Positions 6,842 through 14,745 of a stretch of 31,974 bases of DNA are shown here, one piece after another (position 1 is the first letter of the stretch; the number at the start of each line of letters is the position of its first letter). Made by a program: the position numbers and the translations under genes. The notes under the pieces were generated by a model. It was not told the DNA's origin. It made no database searches and saw nothing but the letters and a program-made list of their open reading frames with translations. Source of the stretch: a virus; the IMG/VR virus record IMGVR_UViG_3300021433_000173, positions 1-31,974 of that record; one strand, written 5' to 3'.

Positions 6842-9800
6842 CTAGCAAGGCGCGATTCTGAAGTTGTGAATCAATAGCGGCTCGCCATGCCCCAAAAGGT
6901 AGTAGTTCTGCGCGTCGTATTCGTCCGCCTCAACGGTAATCTGTACGCGCTCGCCTTCGCCGCCGTCGAATGTTCCCACCTTGTACGGAGCAACCCACTC
7001 GCCGCCAAGCCACACCGGATCGAGCGGGCTCATGCGGTAGCCGTTCACCAGATACCAGCTCCACGCCACGGCCTTGGGCACGCTTACCACCTTGCGCCAT
7101 ACAATGCCCGCCTGCTCGAAGCAATAGCCTAAGACGTGCTCGCCCTCGGCAACCGTGGAGACGCGCACGATTCCGCGCTCGCGGGTAACTGTCAGCTCGC
7201 GCCCATCGGGACATACGCCCGTGCCGCCGCCCGATGAGCCGCCGCCCGTGCCGGCCGTGCTCGGAGTCGTTACGGTAATCTGCGGCCCCTGATAGTAGCC
7301 GTCCGCGCATGCGATCAAAGCAATAGCGGCGCTCGGGGATGTTGGCGGGACAACCGGCGGATCGCCGCCCGCCGCCGTTGGCGAGCTTCCGCCGGCGACG
7401 TGGAGCGTCCCGTCTGAAATCCTCAGATCGGTATAAAAGTAATAGGTCGTAGACGGCGCGAGAACCTTTGTCCACGTCAACGAGCCGGCGCTTACGCTGT
7501 ACGTTGTTCCGTCCGTGCGCAACAAACCCTGAGCCGGCATGCTCAGCGTGCAGGAGCAAAGGCCCGTTGTCGAATCGTAGACCACGCCTGAGACGTTCAC
7601 TTCTAGCGCCTGGCCGGGAGCGATGGAGCCAACCCCGTTTAGCGGAGATGAGCTTGTTGTAAGCGCCCAACTCGCAAATCCCACGCTCTCGACATAGTTG
7701 GAACTGAGAGCCTTCACCATAAACAACCCGTCGCCTGGCCCCGTGATCGTATAGCTAAGCGCCGTGAGCCCCGTAGCTATAACCGTCCCATCGTTCCAGT
7801 CCGTATCGTTTGGGTCATTGTTATAGCGCAGCTCATACGTTGCGGCCGCCGGCGTACCCGCGGGAGCCGTCCAAGAGAGCACCAGGGTTCCCGTCTGGAG
7901 GTTGCCGGTCATGGCCGGAACATTCGCGGGAGCCGCGCCCGTACCCTGTACGGTAATCGTCTGAGTCGGCGCGCCGTTGTAAGAGGATGAAACGCCGAGC
8001 TGATCCTTGCCCACTACGGCGATACTCCACACGTCGCCGGTTGAGGCGGCGAAGACGTATCCCGTCTTTGGAGCGTTCGCCGCGAGTATGTTCCACGCGC
8101 CGCCGTCCACCTGGCCCCACACGTCAACCGTTTGCGTGTTCGGCCCGTTATCCCACGAGCAGGAAACAAGCGTCTGAGTTGTGGCGTTTTTCTTGTAACT
8201 GCTCGTCGTCTGATTGAAGATTTCAGCGAGCGCCAGGTTTGAGACGCCGGCGTTTACCTCCGGAAATGAGACAATCTCGCCATAATTCGGCGTCGGGTCC
8301 GTGTAGATCGCCGGGTTATACTCGAGCCCCGATATCTCCATCGTGAAATCGCCGGTCTGTTTTATGCCGGTAACTCTGAATGTCTTGTAACCAGCGCCGC
8401 CGGCCGTCTGCGAGTAGAACCACGGAGCATCCGGCGTCGGAACCTGCGAAAATGCCGCGGTTGTCAGAGTCGTTCCGTTCAGCGCGCTTACGGCTTGAAC
8501 CTCGAGCCGGTCATAGTCGTAAAGCGTGATTACCTGGCCGGCCGAGAATCCGCCCTGAACGTTCCCCATTAGGAGCGAAGTTCCATTCACGCCGCCCGAT
8601 TGCGTTACAGACTGCACCGCGGCTTCAATGTCGCCCGGCCCCGAGAGATGGAGAATCCTTCCCGCGGGAAGCGTACCCGTGAACGTCACGAGATACGTTC
8701 CATTGCCGGCGCTTACGATAGATTGAATCGTTGCCGTTCCCACGGTATAGACGGGATGCTGTACTCCCACTTGCCAACCGCCGCCCGTGAACGCCGGTAA
8801 GTCTGTGCGGTCAATCAATAGGCTTGTAGCCGTCGAGCCCGCCTGGATGCGCCCGCCAAGACTCCATTGCCGGCGCTGTACGCCTATCACGCTCCCACGC
8901 CGGCACGTTACAGACTCGAGCGCCGCCTGGAATTTGAACGTCCGCAAAAGCGTCTCAGTAGAGAGCAAATTGAAGTAGGCCCACGCCCAAGCCTGATCGC
9001 GGCTCGTGCATCCTAGCAGGCTCACCCGAGAAATCTTCGGCTGAATCCCACTGTTGATCGTGGTCGCAGTCATCACCGAAACGGGTAGGTCCGTGCGGAA
9101 GTTCCGCTCGGCGTCCGCAAAGTCAACCTCCACCAGCGAAGCTCTGTCATCGAGCGCGATAAACGTTTCAGAGTAGGAACCCTTTACGATGTTCGCCTCA
9201 GTGAAAACCTGCGTTATATCTGTCGGCGCGTCAATCCAGACGGAGTAAGTATTCCCCTCTTGCGTGATTTGCGCCCGCGACATAAGCGCCACTTGCTGTA
9301 GGCACTGCCAGGCATTCGAGCCGCCCGTATCGAATACGCCGGCAAAGATAAAGCGCCGGCGCGTTGGCACTGTCGCCAGAGCCCACAGGTCCGGATAGCT
9401 CGACGGAACCTCATTCAGATTTGAGCCGATGAGCGACGTGTAATAGTTGCCGCTGTAAAGAACAATCGCGCCGGCGCTGTAACTAACCGTGCTCGACCAC
9501 GTACCCGCATACGTCGAGCACGGAACCTGCTCATCGCAGAAGTTCGCCCAATTCACCCAGGCCGGCACATCCACGGCCAGGTTAGGCGTTGAAGACGCCA
9601 TGCCGTAGAGCGGGTTCATGATTATGTCGTAAGCGACAATTGCCGGGTTGTCATGCTCGAAGCCGGCCAGCGCCGCCGGCAGAACCGTATCCGCGCCGAT
9701 ATCATGCGTCCACGTCGCTAGCACATTGATGCTCGCGCCGTTTAACTGCGACGTAGCGAGCGCGCCGATACTGAGCAAGCAAAAATTTGGATACGCCAGG

Positions 9801-11263
9801 TCGGTAAATTGAAACTCCGACACGTCCCAGAGCCAGCCATCCGCGGTATAGTGCGGGTCCGTCATGTACCCGTCACCCTCGGGTATCGGCTGATTGTGCG
9901 GCCCTGCGCCCCACTTTGTTATTTGGCAGTCCCACTTCCCGGCCGCGAGTCCGAAGATGTTTACAACATCGTAGAAGCTCTCATCTGTCATGTTGGAGAC
10001 AATCCTCCAACCGCTCCACCAGTTATCGACGGTTTGCAGGTCTAGCTGGAGCCCCGCTGTCGGCTGCCATTCGCCTTGAAACGTCTGAGAGAAGCTGCTC
10101 GACGTGTTGTTTACGTCATAGACGGTTACTGTCTGCGTCCCGGTCCACGGATCGCCAGGATTATGACTCCCGTTTCCGCTTGAATAGACGATTCCCGAGC
10201 CGGCGAAGCGATCGGTTGGCATAACAACCCAGGCCGGATAATGCCGGTAGCCGTTCGCATCGGTTGTATATAGGTCTGTTGTGTCCCGCGGGAAGATTGG
10301 CGTTGTCCACTCATTCAAGCCGCTCGGCGAAACCTGTATCTGATACGCAAAAGAGCATTCCTTCGGCGTCCCGTGGGAGTCCGTGCGCATGAGCCCGCCG
10401 GGAAACTTCACGGCGATTTGCAGGCCGGTTGTATCCGTACCCGTGCCGGTTACAATCGTCGGCGGATTGGCGGCGAGTAAGTCAATTTCCTGCGGGTATG
10501 TGTTCAGGATCGTATCGAAGCCCGGTATAGGGGTTTGCGTGTTCGTCCCGAGCCGCAAGTGATAAACCAGATCGGGATAGTTCGAGATAGGCTTCTGGTT
10601 TAAAAAGATGTTTTGCGCGGTTGTCGCCTGGCCGAATCCAAAAGCCACGAGGATATTAAGATACTCGTCTTTACCGTCCTGGCTTACAAAGCTCGAGATG
10701 ATATTGCCGGCCCATCCCATCGTGCCGTAAGCCTTCGGAATCGGCGTTCCCGGCTGCGCTAACGTCTTCGGCCCTGTCGGATCATAGGTAAGGCTTGCGG
10801 CATTCCCCGAGCCGCCGCCACCTGGCCCCATAAACGCCGCGATGAGCATGTTTCCGCCGATAGCGATAGACGCCGCCACGATTGACGCGGTTGCGGCCGT
10901 GCTGATTCCCATTGCAGACCACGCGATAGCCTCGACAACATCACCAAAGCCGCCCGTGAGCGCCGTAGTAAGCGCCAGGAGCGCAACCATCGCAATAATG
11001 CGAAGCGCGCCGCCGCCGGCCGCCTTCGAGCAAAGAATCGTATCTCCAGGCTTTACCAGATGGAACGCTTCTTCGCCGGCGTTGATAAATTCATCATTGA
11101 GCCGGATCGCGTAATCCGCCGCGCATAGGCCGGCGCGCCGCATGCAATCCGCGAGAAACTCGCCGGGTATCGGCGCGAGCATGGCTTCGCCGGTATGCGT
11201 ATCCGGCTGAAAAGGATTGACGATTTCGACGATGCGAACCGGCCGCACACCCGTTATTTCCAT
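6842..11263 (-). CDS. Tail tip attachment protein, gpJ-like, with fused gpI-like N-terminus
   Basis: The ATG at 11263 has AGAGGG about 9 bases upstream and gives 1473 residues. Residues 1-85 look like a beta-grasp domain ending KPGDTILC. Two hydrophobic helices with a Gly-rich linker follow (VVEAIAWSAMG, ASIVAASIAIGGNMLIAAFMGPGGGG), as in the gpI/gpJ region of lambda-like phages. The next part is the tail-hub body. A CBM5/12-like module lies near 580-630 (VSYSAGAIVLYSGNYYTSL, DLWAL), and a fibronectin type III domain near 1114-1191 (NVPAMTG to FASW). A Gly-rich linker and a compact C-terminal domain finish the protein. It forms the tail tip that contacts the receptor. The gene follows gpK with a 10-base overlap. 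Confidence 0.88.
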   Translation of the reverse strand: MEITGVRPVRIVEIVNPFQPDTHTGEAMLAPIPGEFLADCMRRAGLCAADYAIRLNDEFINAGEEAFHLVKPGDTILCSKAAGGGALRIIAMVALLALTTALTGGFGDVVEAIAWSAMGISTAATASIVAASIAIGGNMLIAAFMGPGGGGSGNAASLTYDPTGPKTLAQPGTPIPKAYGTMGWAGNIISSFVSQDGKDEYLNILVAFGFGQATTAQNIFLNQKPISNYPDLVYHLRLGTNTQTPIPGFDTILNTYPQEIDLLAANPPTIVTGTGTDTTGLQIAVKFPGGLMRTDSHGTPKECSFAYQIQVSPSGLNEWTTPIFPRDTTDLYTTDANGYRHYPAWVVMPTDRFAGSGIVYSSGNGSHNPGDPWTGTQTVTVYDVNNTSSSFSQTFQGEWQPTAGLQLDLQTVDNWWSGWRIVSNMTDESFYDVVNIFGLAAGKWDCQITKWGAGPHNQPIPEGDGYMTDPHYTADGWLWDVSEFQFTDLAYPNFCLLSIGALATSQLNGASINVLATWTHDIGADTVLPAALAGFEHDNPAIVAYDIIMNPLYGMASSTPNLAVDVPAWVNWANFCDEQVPCSTYAGTWSSTVSYSAGAIVLYSGNYYTSLIGSNLNEVPSSYPDLWALATVPTRRRFIFAGVFDTGGSNAWQCLQQVALMSRAQITQEGNTYSVWIDAPTDITQVFTEANIVKGSYSETFIALDDRASLVEVDFADAERNFRTDLPVSVMTATTINSGIQPKISRVSLLGCTSRDQAWAWAYFNLLSTETLLRTFKFQAALESVTCRRGSVIGVQRRQWSLGGRIQAGSTATSLLIDRTDLPAFTGGGWQVGVQHPVYTVGTATIQSIVSAGNGTYLVTFTGTLPAGRILHLSGPGDIEAAVQSVTQSGGVNGTSLLMGNVQGGFSAGQVITLYDYDRLEVQAVSALNGTTLTTAAFSQVPTPDAPWFYSQTAGGAGYKTFRVTGIKQTGDFTMEISGLEYNPAIYTDPTPNYGEIVSFPEVNAGVSNLALAEIFNQTTSSYKKNATTQTLVSCSWDNGPNTQTVDVWGQVDGGAWNILAANAPKTGYVFAASTGDVWSIAVVGKDQLGVSSSYNGAPTQTITVQGTGAAPANVPAMTGNLQTGTLVLSWTAPAGTPAAATYELRYNNDPNDTDWNDGTVIATGLTALSYTITGPGDGLFMVKALSSNYVESVGFASWALTTSSSPLNGVGSIAPGQALEVNVSGVVYDSTTGLCSCTLSMPAQGLLRTDGTTYSVSAGSLTWTKVLAPSTTYYFYTDLRISDGTLHVAGGSSPTAAGGDPPVVPPTSPSAAIALIACADGYYQGPQITVTTPSTAGTGGGSSGGGTGVCPDGRELTVTRERGIVRVSTVAEGEHVLGYCFEQAGIVWRKVVSVPKAVAWSWYLVNGYRMSPLDPVWLGGEWVAPYKVGTFDGGEGERVQITVEADEYDAQNYYLLGHGEPLLIHNFRIAPC

Positions 11264-11634
11264 CTGTAAAATCCCTCTATCCTTCGCCTGTAAGCCGGCG
11301 CATCGAGACGCTCGACCACTACGCCACACCGTTGTTTACCGTGGATCATCTCGACGGCGCTAATTACGGTTGCGAGATGCCAAGGCGGATCGGCGGAATA
11401 GATCAAAACGCCGTCGCCGGGCTCGTGAGCCTCTACCCGCTCCCACTTGCCGAGCGATGCGGCCAGGATCGCCGGGTCACTCTCGTATAGCGGAAGCGTG
11501 CGCCCTAGCCGGCGCTGAACCTCGAGAAACACTCCAACGCAATCGAGCCCGGCGAGCGTGCGCCCATCCTTGAGATACGGCACGGGTAGCAGATCGCCGT
11601 AGAGTGCGAACGGGAGCTTAGGTCTGGCTCGCAA
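11254..11634 (-). CDS. Tail assembly NlpC/P60-type peptidase, gpK-like
   Basis: GLDCVGVFLEV holds the catalytic Cys (residue 32 from the start used here), and PPWHLATVI the His (residue 86), in the spacing of NlpC/P60 cysteine peptidases. I chose a TTG start at 11634, because GGAG lies 7 bases upstream and the overlap with gpL is only 17 bases. The upstream ATG at 11691 has no ribosome binding site and would overlap gpL by 74 bases. The product is then 126 residues. In lambda-like phages gpK acts at the tail tip and may cut peptidoglycan during entry. No JAMM/MPN domain is present, so only the peptidase half of classical gpK is kept. Confidence 0.8.
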   Translation of the reverse strand: MRARPKLPFALYGDLLPVPYLKDGRTLAGLDCVGVFLEVQRRLGRTLPLYESDPAILAASLGKWERVEAHEPGDGVLIYSADPPWHLATVISAVEMIHGKQRCGVVVERLDAPAYRRRIEGFYRWK

Positions 11635-12325
11635 TGCTGGCTCCGTTTGTTCCGATGCCAGGGAACGCGCCGAAACGAGTAGCATTGTCATGCACTACGC
11701 AGCCATTCGGCCCGTTATATGTGCCGTCGCAGTTCTGGAGCGAGCCCGTATATCCGCACCATTTCCCCTGCCCGAGCCCCGCGGCCTGAAACGCCGGCGT
11801 GTTGTAGGTCGTTACCCAGATGCAGAAGTCGGCCCGATACAAGTAGCGAGGAAAGAGTTGTCTTTGCGGCTTCGGCGAGCCGAGCGTAAACGTTACGTTT
11901 TGATCCGTTGGCGTAGTCGCTAGGATCGTCGTGGAGATTGCAATAGTAGACTCGCCGGCCGGATAAGCCGTGTTCACAAAGTAAAGGTTCGCCGTTGCTC
12001 CAACCGCGCCGGCAAACTCTTCTATGTACCCTTCCAAGAGCCCGAGCACGTTTGACGCCTTGAGCGTGATGCTCGGGAGCTGATTCCCAGGATTGCGCTC
12101 CACGCTCAGATCGAAATTGAATGGTGCATACGTTTGCAGCCCGTTGCCGTCGCCGGCGTCGAACTGTACGGCGTCCGTGTTGCGCGCCAGGCGTACATGC
12201 TGCCCGGTCCATATCACATCGAGCAGCATCAGCCACGCATCGCCAGATGCGAGCTTGCCCTTATCGCGCTGAGCGGCGAGCGAGAGGATGTTTAGCGCCG
12301 GCGGAAATACAGGGAAGCTCGACAC
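11618..12325 (-). CDS. Minor tail protein gpL-like, with four-Cys cluster motif
   Basis: The product is 235 residues from a GTG start with GATGAGGT upstream. The N-terminus and middle resemble gpL tail-tip proteins (ITLKASNVLGLLEGYIEEF; FPRYLYRADFC). The only four cysteines are at 168, 190, 199 and 209, near the C-terminus, followed by TRFGAFPGI. Lambda gpL uses four C-terminal cysteines, before a similar FGGF-type segment, to bind a 4Fe-4S cluster. The same is expected here, although the spacing differs. The gene sits between gpM and gpK as in lambda. Confidence 0.85.
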   Translation of the reverse strand: MSSFPVFPPALNILSLAAQRDKGKLASGDAWLMLLDVIWTGQHVRLARNTDAVQFDAGDGNGLQTYAPFNFDLSVERNPGNQLPSITLKASNVLGLLEGYIEEFAGAVGATANLYFVNTAYPAGESTIAISTTILATTPTDQNVTFTLGSPKPQRQLFPRYLYRADFCIWVTTYNTPAFQAAGLGQGKWCGYTGSLQNCDGTYNGPNGCVVHDNATRFGAFPGIGTNGASIASQT

Positions 12326-12327
12326 GG

Positions 12328-13293
12328 CTATACCTCATCCAACGAGAACGTAGAGCCGTACACCTTGTAACCCGGCCCCCATCCAAGGTCTGAGAATGCA
12401 GGGAGCTTGCTCGCGGTAAAGCGCACAGGGAAGGGAAGGGGATTGGAGCCCACCATTGCAAGCATTGATCCTTGTGGCCGGCCAGATGTAGTCTGCGCCA
12501 GGCCCACCACGTCAAAGAAAAGCTCGAAGTATACGGTTCCGCTAAAAGTGAGCGTCGAGCCCGATGTATTTTCAACCTGCGCCCCAAACGATACTTGCAT
12601 GGATACCACCGTCGCCGAGCCGGAAGTGGGAACCGTAAAGCTCGCCGTACACGGCGCGTAGCCGGCCCCGCTTGCCGGCAACGTGAAAGTCTCCGTTACC
12701 GTCTGCGTCGAAGCGTCGGAGTACGTAACTACCGCTTGCACCACGCCGAGCGCCGTCATGCCGGCGGTTACTCTCGTCGCTACTTGCGCAACAAACGTAT
12801 ACACGTCGCCGATGCTCGGCGAGAGCCAATGCGCGGCGCTCTCGAGTAGCTGCTCGGCCGTCGCCAGGTTCGCAAGCGTTTGCCCCGCGTTGCTCTCGAT
12901 CAAAAGAGCCGTTGCTCCGTCGAAGGCGTTAGAGTTTGTGGCGGCGAAAATCGCCGGGCTCGCGGAAGCTACCAGATTCCAACCCGCAAGAAACTGCCCC
13001 GAGATGACGGCCGGAAACTCAAAGCTCCCGTTCGGGAGAATGTTCGGGTAATAGAAAGAGTTCCCGCCGCGCTGCGCCGTATTCATGGCGAAATTCTGGA
13101 GCGCCCGCACGTCTTCCAGTTGCAGGTTGCGCACGTTCAGATTCCAGGCGCGCCGCCCGCGAGTGAACCGCGGCCGCGTGGCGACATAGCCGGCATCGAA
13201 AGAATCGCGGATCGTGTCATCCTGCGTATTTGTTGACGTGTCAAGCGACGGAGCCCGCGAGAGCGACGGAAATATGATTATCGGCGTTGCCAC
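12328..13293 (-). CDS. Minor tail protein gpM-like, with inserted beta-sandwich domain
   Basis: The 321-residue product starts at GTG 13293. The first 85 residues (FTRGRRAWNLNVRNL, VRALQNFAMNTAQRGGNSFYYP) and the last 45 (PFPVRFTASKLPAFSDLG, YKVYGSTFSLDEV) together form a gpM/distal-tail-like fold. Between them, at about 88-270, is an inserted jelly-roll of CBM4/9 style (LPNGSFEFP, LAGWNLVASASP, alternating Thr/Val strands). Such inserts help phages to bind surface glycans. The start has no good ribosome binding site, but CATAAC lies exactly 6 bases upstream, inside a palindromic two-way promoter shared with the gpZ-like gene. Confidence 0.75.
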   Translation of the reverse strand: MATPIIIFPSLSRAPSLDTSTNTQDDTIRDSFDAGYVATRPRFTRGRRAWNLNVRNLQLEDVRALQNFAMNTAQRGGNSFYYPNILPNGSFEFPAVISGQFLAGWNLVASASPAIFAATNSNAFDGATALLIESNAGQTLANLATAEQLLESAAHWLSPSIGDVYTFVAQVATRVTAGMTALGVVQAVVTYSDASTQTVTETFTLPASGAGYAPCTASFTVPTSGSATVVSMQVSFGAQVENTSGSTLTFSGTVYFELFFDVVGLAQTTSGRPQGSMLAMVGSNPLPFPVRFTASKLPAFSDLGWGPGYKVYGSTFSLDEV

Positions 13294-13299
13294 GCCTTA

Positions 13300-13342
13300 G
13301 TTATGCCGTAGATCGTCTAAAACGAGCGAATTACGGCATACT
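13300..13342. promoter_or_regulatory. Palindromic divergent promoter between gpM and gpZ-like genes
   Basis: The arms TATGCCGTA (13302-13310) and TACGGCATA (13332-13340) form a perfect 9-base inverted repeat. On the minus strand the arm gives CATAAC 6 bases before the gpM GTG. On the plus strand it gives CATACT 7 bases before the gpZ-like ATG. The two arms therefore look like paired -10 boxes firing outwards. The symmetry could also be an operator. No -35 boxes were recognised. Confidence 0.5.
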
Positions 13343-13349
13343 CTCCGCT

Positions 13350-14054
13350 ATGAGCGTGCGCGTATCAGTGGACATTACAGAAGCCGTTGCCGGGCTCCAC
13401 GAGCTAGAGAAGCAACATCTCCCCTATGCCGTAGCCGCTACGCTTACCACGCTCGCCAAAGGCGCCCAGGGTAAGGTTAGGGAAGGATTGCCCAACAAAT
13501 TCAAGCTCCGCAACGAGTTCACTAAGCAGGGAATCCGTATCAAGCCGGCGGAAAAGAAAGACGCGCGGATGGAGGCAGACGTCCACACGGACACGGCCAA
13601 CCGGACAACCGGCGCGCCGGATTACCTCGGAAAGCAGGAAGACGGCGGCGAGCGCGTGGCGATTGGCGGCCGTTCGCATATCGCCATTCCTACACGCTAC
13701 CTGCGCGAGATGATAGGCCAGCGCCCCATCCCCGCGGAGCTTCGCCCGAAGGCGCTTCTAACAGCCGTGAACGGACGCTATACGAAACGCAACGGGAAGG
13801 GAACAACTCGCCAAACCAGAGTTAACGGGATGGTTTTCTTTCTTGCGCCAGAGCCGGATAATCCGAAATGGATCATGGGCAGATATTGGACGGATCGAGA
13901 CGCCTTCCCGCTTTACATCCTCGTCACGAGCGTTACCACGCGCCCGCGGCTCGAGATGCACCAAGAGGTAGAGGCATACGTGAGCCAGAACTTCGGCAAC
14001 GCCTGGCGCGAGCAATGGGAGAAGATGCGCGCCAGGGGTTTGAAGTTTACCTGA
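13350..14054 (+). CDS. Minor tail protein Z-like, on the opposite strand to its neighbours
   Basis: The ATG at 13350 gives 234 residues. The N-terminal part (MSVRVSVDITEAVAGLHELE, LPYAVAATLTTLAKGAQGKV, FKLRNEFTKQGIRIKPAEKK) matches the gpZ/tail-completion pattern in which FTLRNxFTxxGIRV follows a helix. The C-terminus has the expected aromatic and helical ending (FPLYILVTSVTTRPRL, then VSQNFGNAWREQWEKM). gpZ-type proteins act at tail completion or head-tail joining. In lambda Z lies between FII and U, on the same strand. Here it is inverted and sits between tape measure and gpM. Its base use is phage-like, so it looks rearranged rather than foreign. The stop codon overlaps the left end of the LprI cassette. 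Confidence 0.65.
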   Translation: MSVRVSVDITEAVAGLHELEKQHLPYAVAATLTTLAKGAQGKVREGLPNKFKLRNEFTKQGIRIKPAEKKDARMEADVHTDTANRTTGAPDYLGKQEDGGERVAIGGRSHIAIPTRYLREMIGQRPIPAELRPKALLTAVNGRYTKRNGKGTTRQTRVNGMVFFLAPEPDNPKWIMGRYWTDRDAFPLYILVTSVTTRPRLEMHQEVEAYVSQNFGNAWREQWEKMRARGLKFT

Positions 14055-14068
14055 ACCTGTCTCATAAA
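14053..14068 (+). repeat. Left terminal inverted repeat of the cassette
   Basis: GAACCTGTCTCATAAA. It differs from the right end only at the seventh base (G against A). The subterminal repeat begins at 14099. Confidence 0.8.
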
Positions 14069-14136
14069 TCGACAAGCAGGGTTTGCCGCACTCAACGTAA
14101 CTTCCGTATTGCCGGTAATACGACCATAACGAAAGA

Positions 14137-14649
14137 CTAATGCCACAAATCTGTGTAGAGGCCGGCTAGCTCATTCATGTGGTTCCAAGTGAGTTTGAGG
14201 CGACAATCTGCATACGCTACACCAGATTGGCTTCCCTCCCATTGCGTTGCCATTGATGCGCAACTTGCGTCTCGATACTTGAGCCATGCATCCTCCGCTG
14301 AGTCAAACGGAAGTTTTTCGTGAATTGGTGATACAGACTCAGTAGGCGGTGGTAATCGGAGCAACGCTCCGATGGCACGGATATACACGAGGTAGGCTTG
14401 CTCGGTGGTCTTGAATTGTTCGTCAAGGCAATGCCCAATTTCAGCATTGCCCCCTTTTTCTGCTTCTGCACAGAGTCCTTCCTTGCTTCGTGCTTGTTCA
14501 CGCGATAGGGCTTCGCTCCCTTGTCGTCTCAGCGTGGATTGGCGAGCATAGAAGTCGTCTTGCGCGGCGGATTGTGTTGGAGCCTTCGTCTGGCCGTTTT
14601 GCGCGAGCGCCACTGACGCTAACAACGCCACAAAGAGAGTCCATTTCAT
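14137..14649 (-). CDS. Secreted LprI/DUF1311-like protein, cassette cargo
   Basis: The 170-residue product starts with a signal peptide (MKWTLFVALLASVALA, cut before QNG). The C-terminal half carries the LprI/DUF1311 pattern: AEDAWLKYRDASC, then a Gly/Ser linker and YADCRLKLTWNHMNELAGLY. Four cysteines (GLC, GHC, ASC, ADC) allow two disulphides in the periplasm. Some family members inhibit lysozymes, so protection of the host wall, or control of competing lysins, is possible but unproven. TGTTACACT, an extended -10 shape, ends 9 bases before the ATG. The gene is more AT-rich than its neighbours and is flanked by transposon-like ends. Confidence 0.75.
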   Translation of the reverse strand: MKWTLFVALLASVALAQNGQTKAPTQSAAQDDFYARQSTLRRQGSEALSREQARSKEGLCAEAEKGGNAEIGHCLDEQFKTTEQAYLVYIRAIGALLRLPPPTESVSPIHEKLPFDSAEDAWLKYRDASCASMATQWEGSQSGVAYADCRLKLTWNHMNELAGLYTDLWH

Positions 14650-14729
14650 GACTTAAGCAGTGTAACAACCGCTGTTTTCGGATTGTGTCCGTATGGTCGG
14701 CAATCCGGAAGTTTCCCGACCAGAGACAT

Positions 14730-14745
14730 TTTATGAGATAGGTTC
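14730..14745 (-). repeat. Right terminal inverted repeat of the cassette
   Basis: On the minus strand it reads GAACCTATCTCATAAA. The matching subterminal block ACTTCCGGATTGCCG follows about 17 bases farther in. Confidence 0.8.

Larger units (their letters stand above)
14053..14745. mobile_element. Transposase-less insertion cassette with inverted ends, carrying an LprI-like gene
   Basis: The outer ends are inverted copies of GAACCTRTCTCATAAA (14053-14068 and 14745-14730), 15 of 16 bases identical. Farther in, both ends share ACTTCCGnATTGCCG and then ACCATA, with an 8-base gap on the left side. The only gene inside is the LprI-like one; no transposase fits in 693 bases. This is the plan of a mobile insertion cassette or a passenger-bearing MITE that is moved by a transposase elsewhere. 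It lies exactly between two convergent stop codons: the gpZ-like TGA at 14052-14054 and the tape-measure TAG at 14747-14745. I could not see a clear target-site duplication. Confidence 0.7.

Noticed and set aside
11635-11691. Upstream ATG start for the gpK-like gene
   Set aside because: No ribosome binding site and a 74-base overlap with gpL. The TTG at 11634 has GGAG in place.
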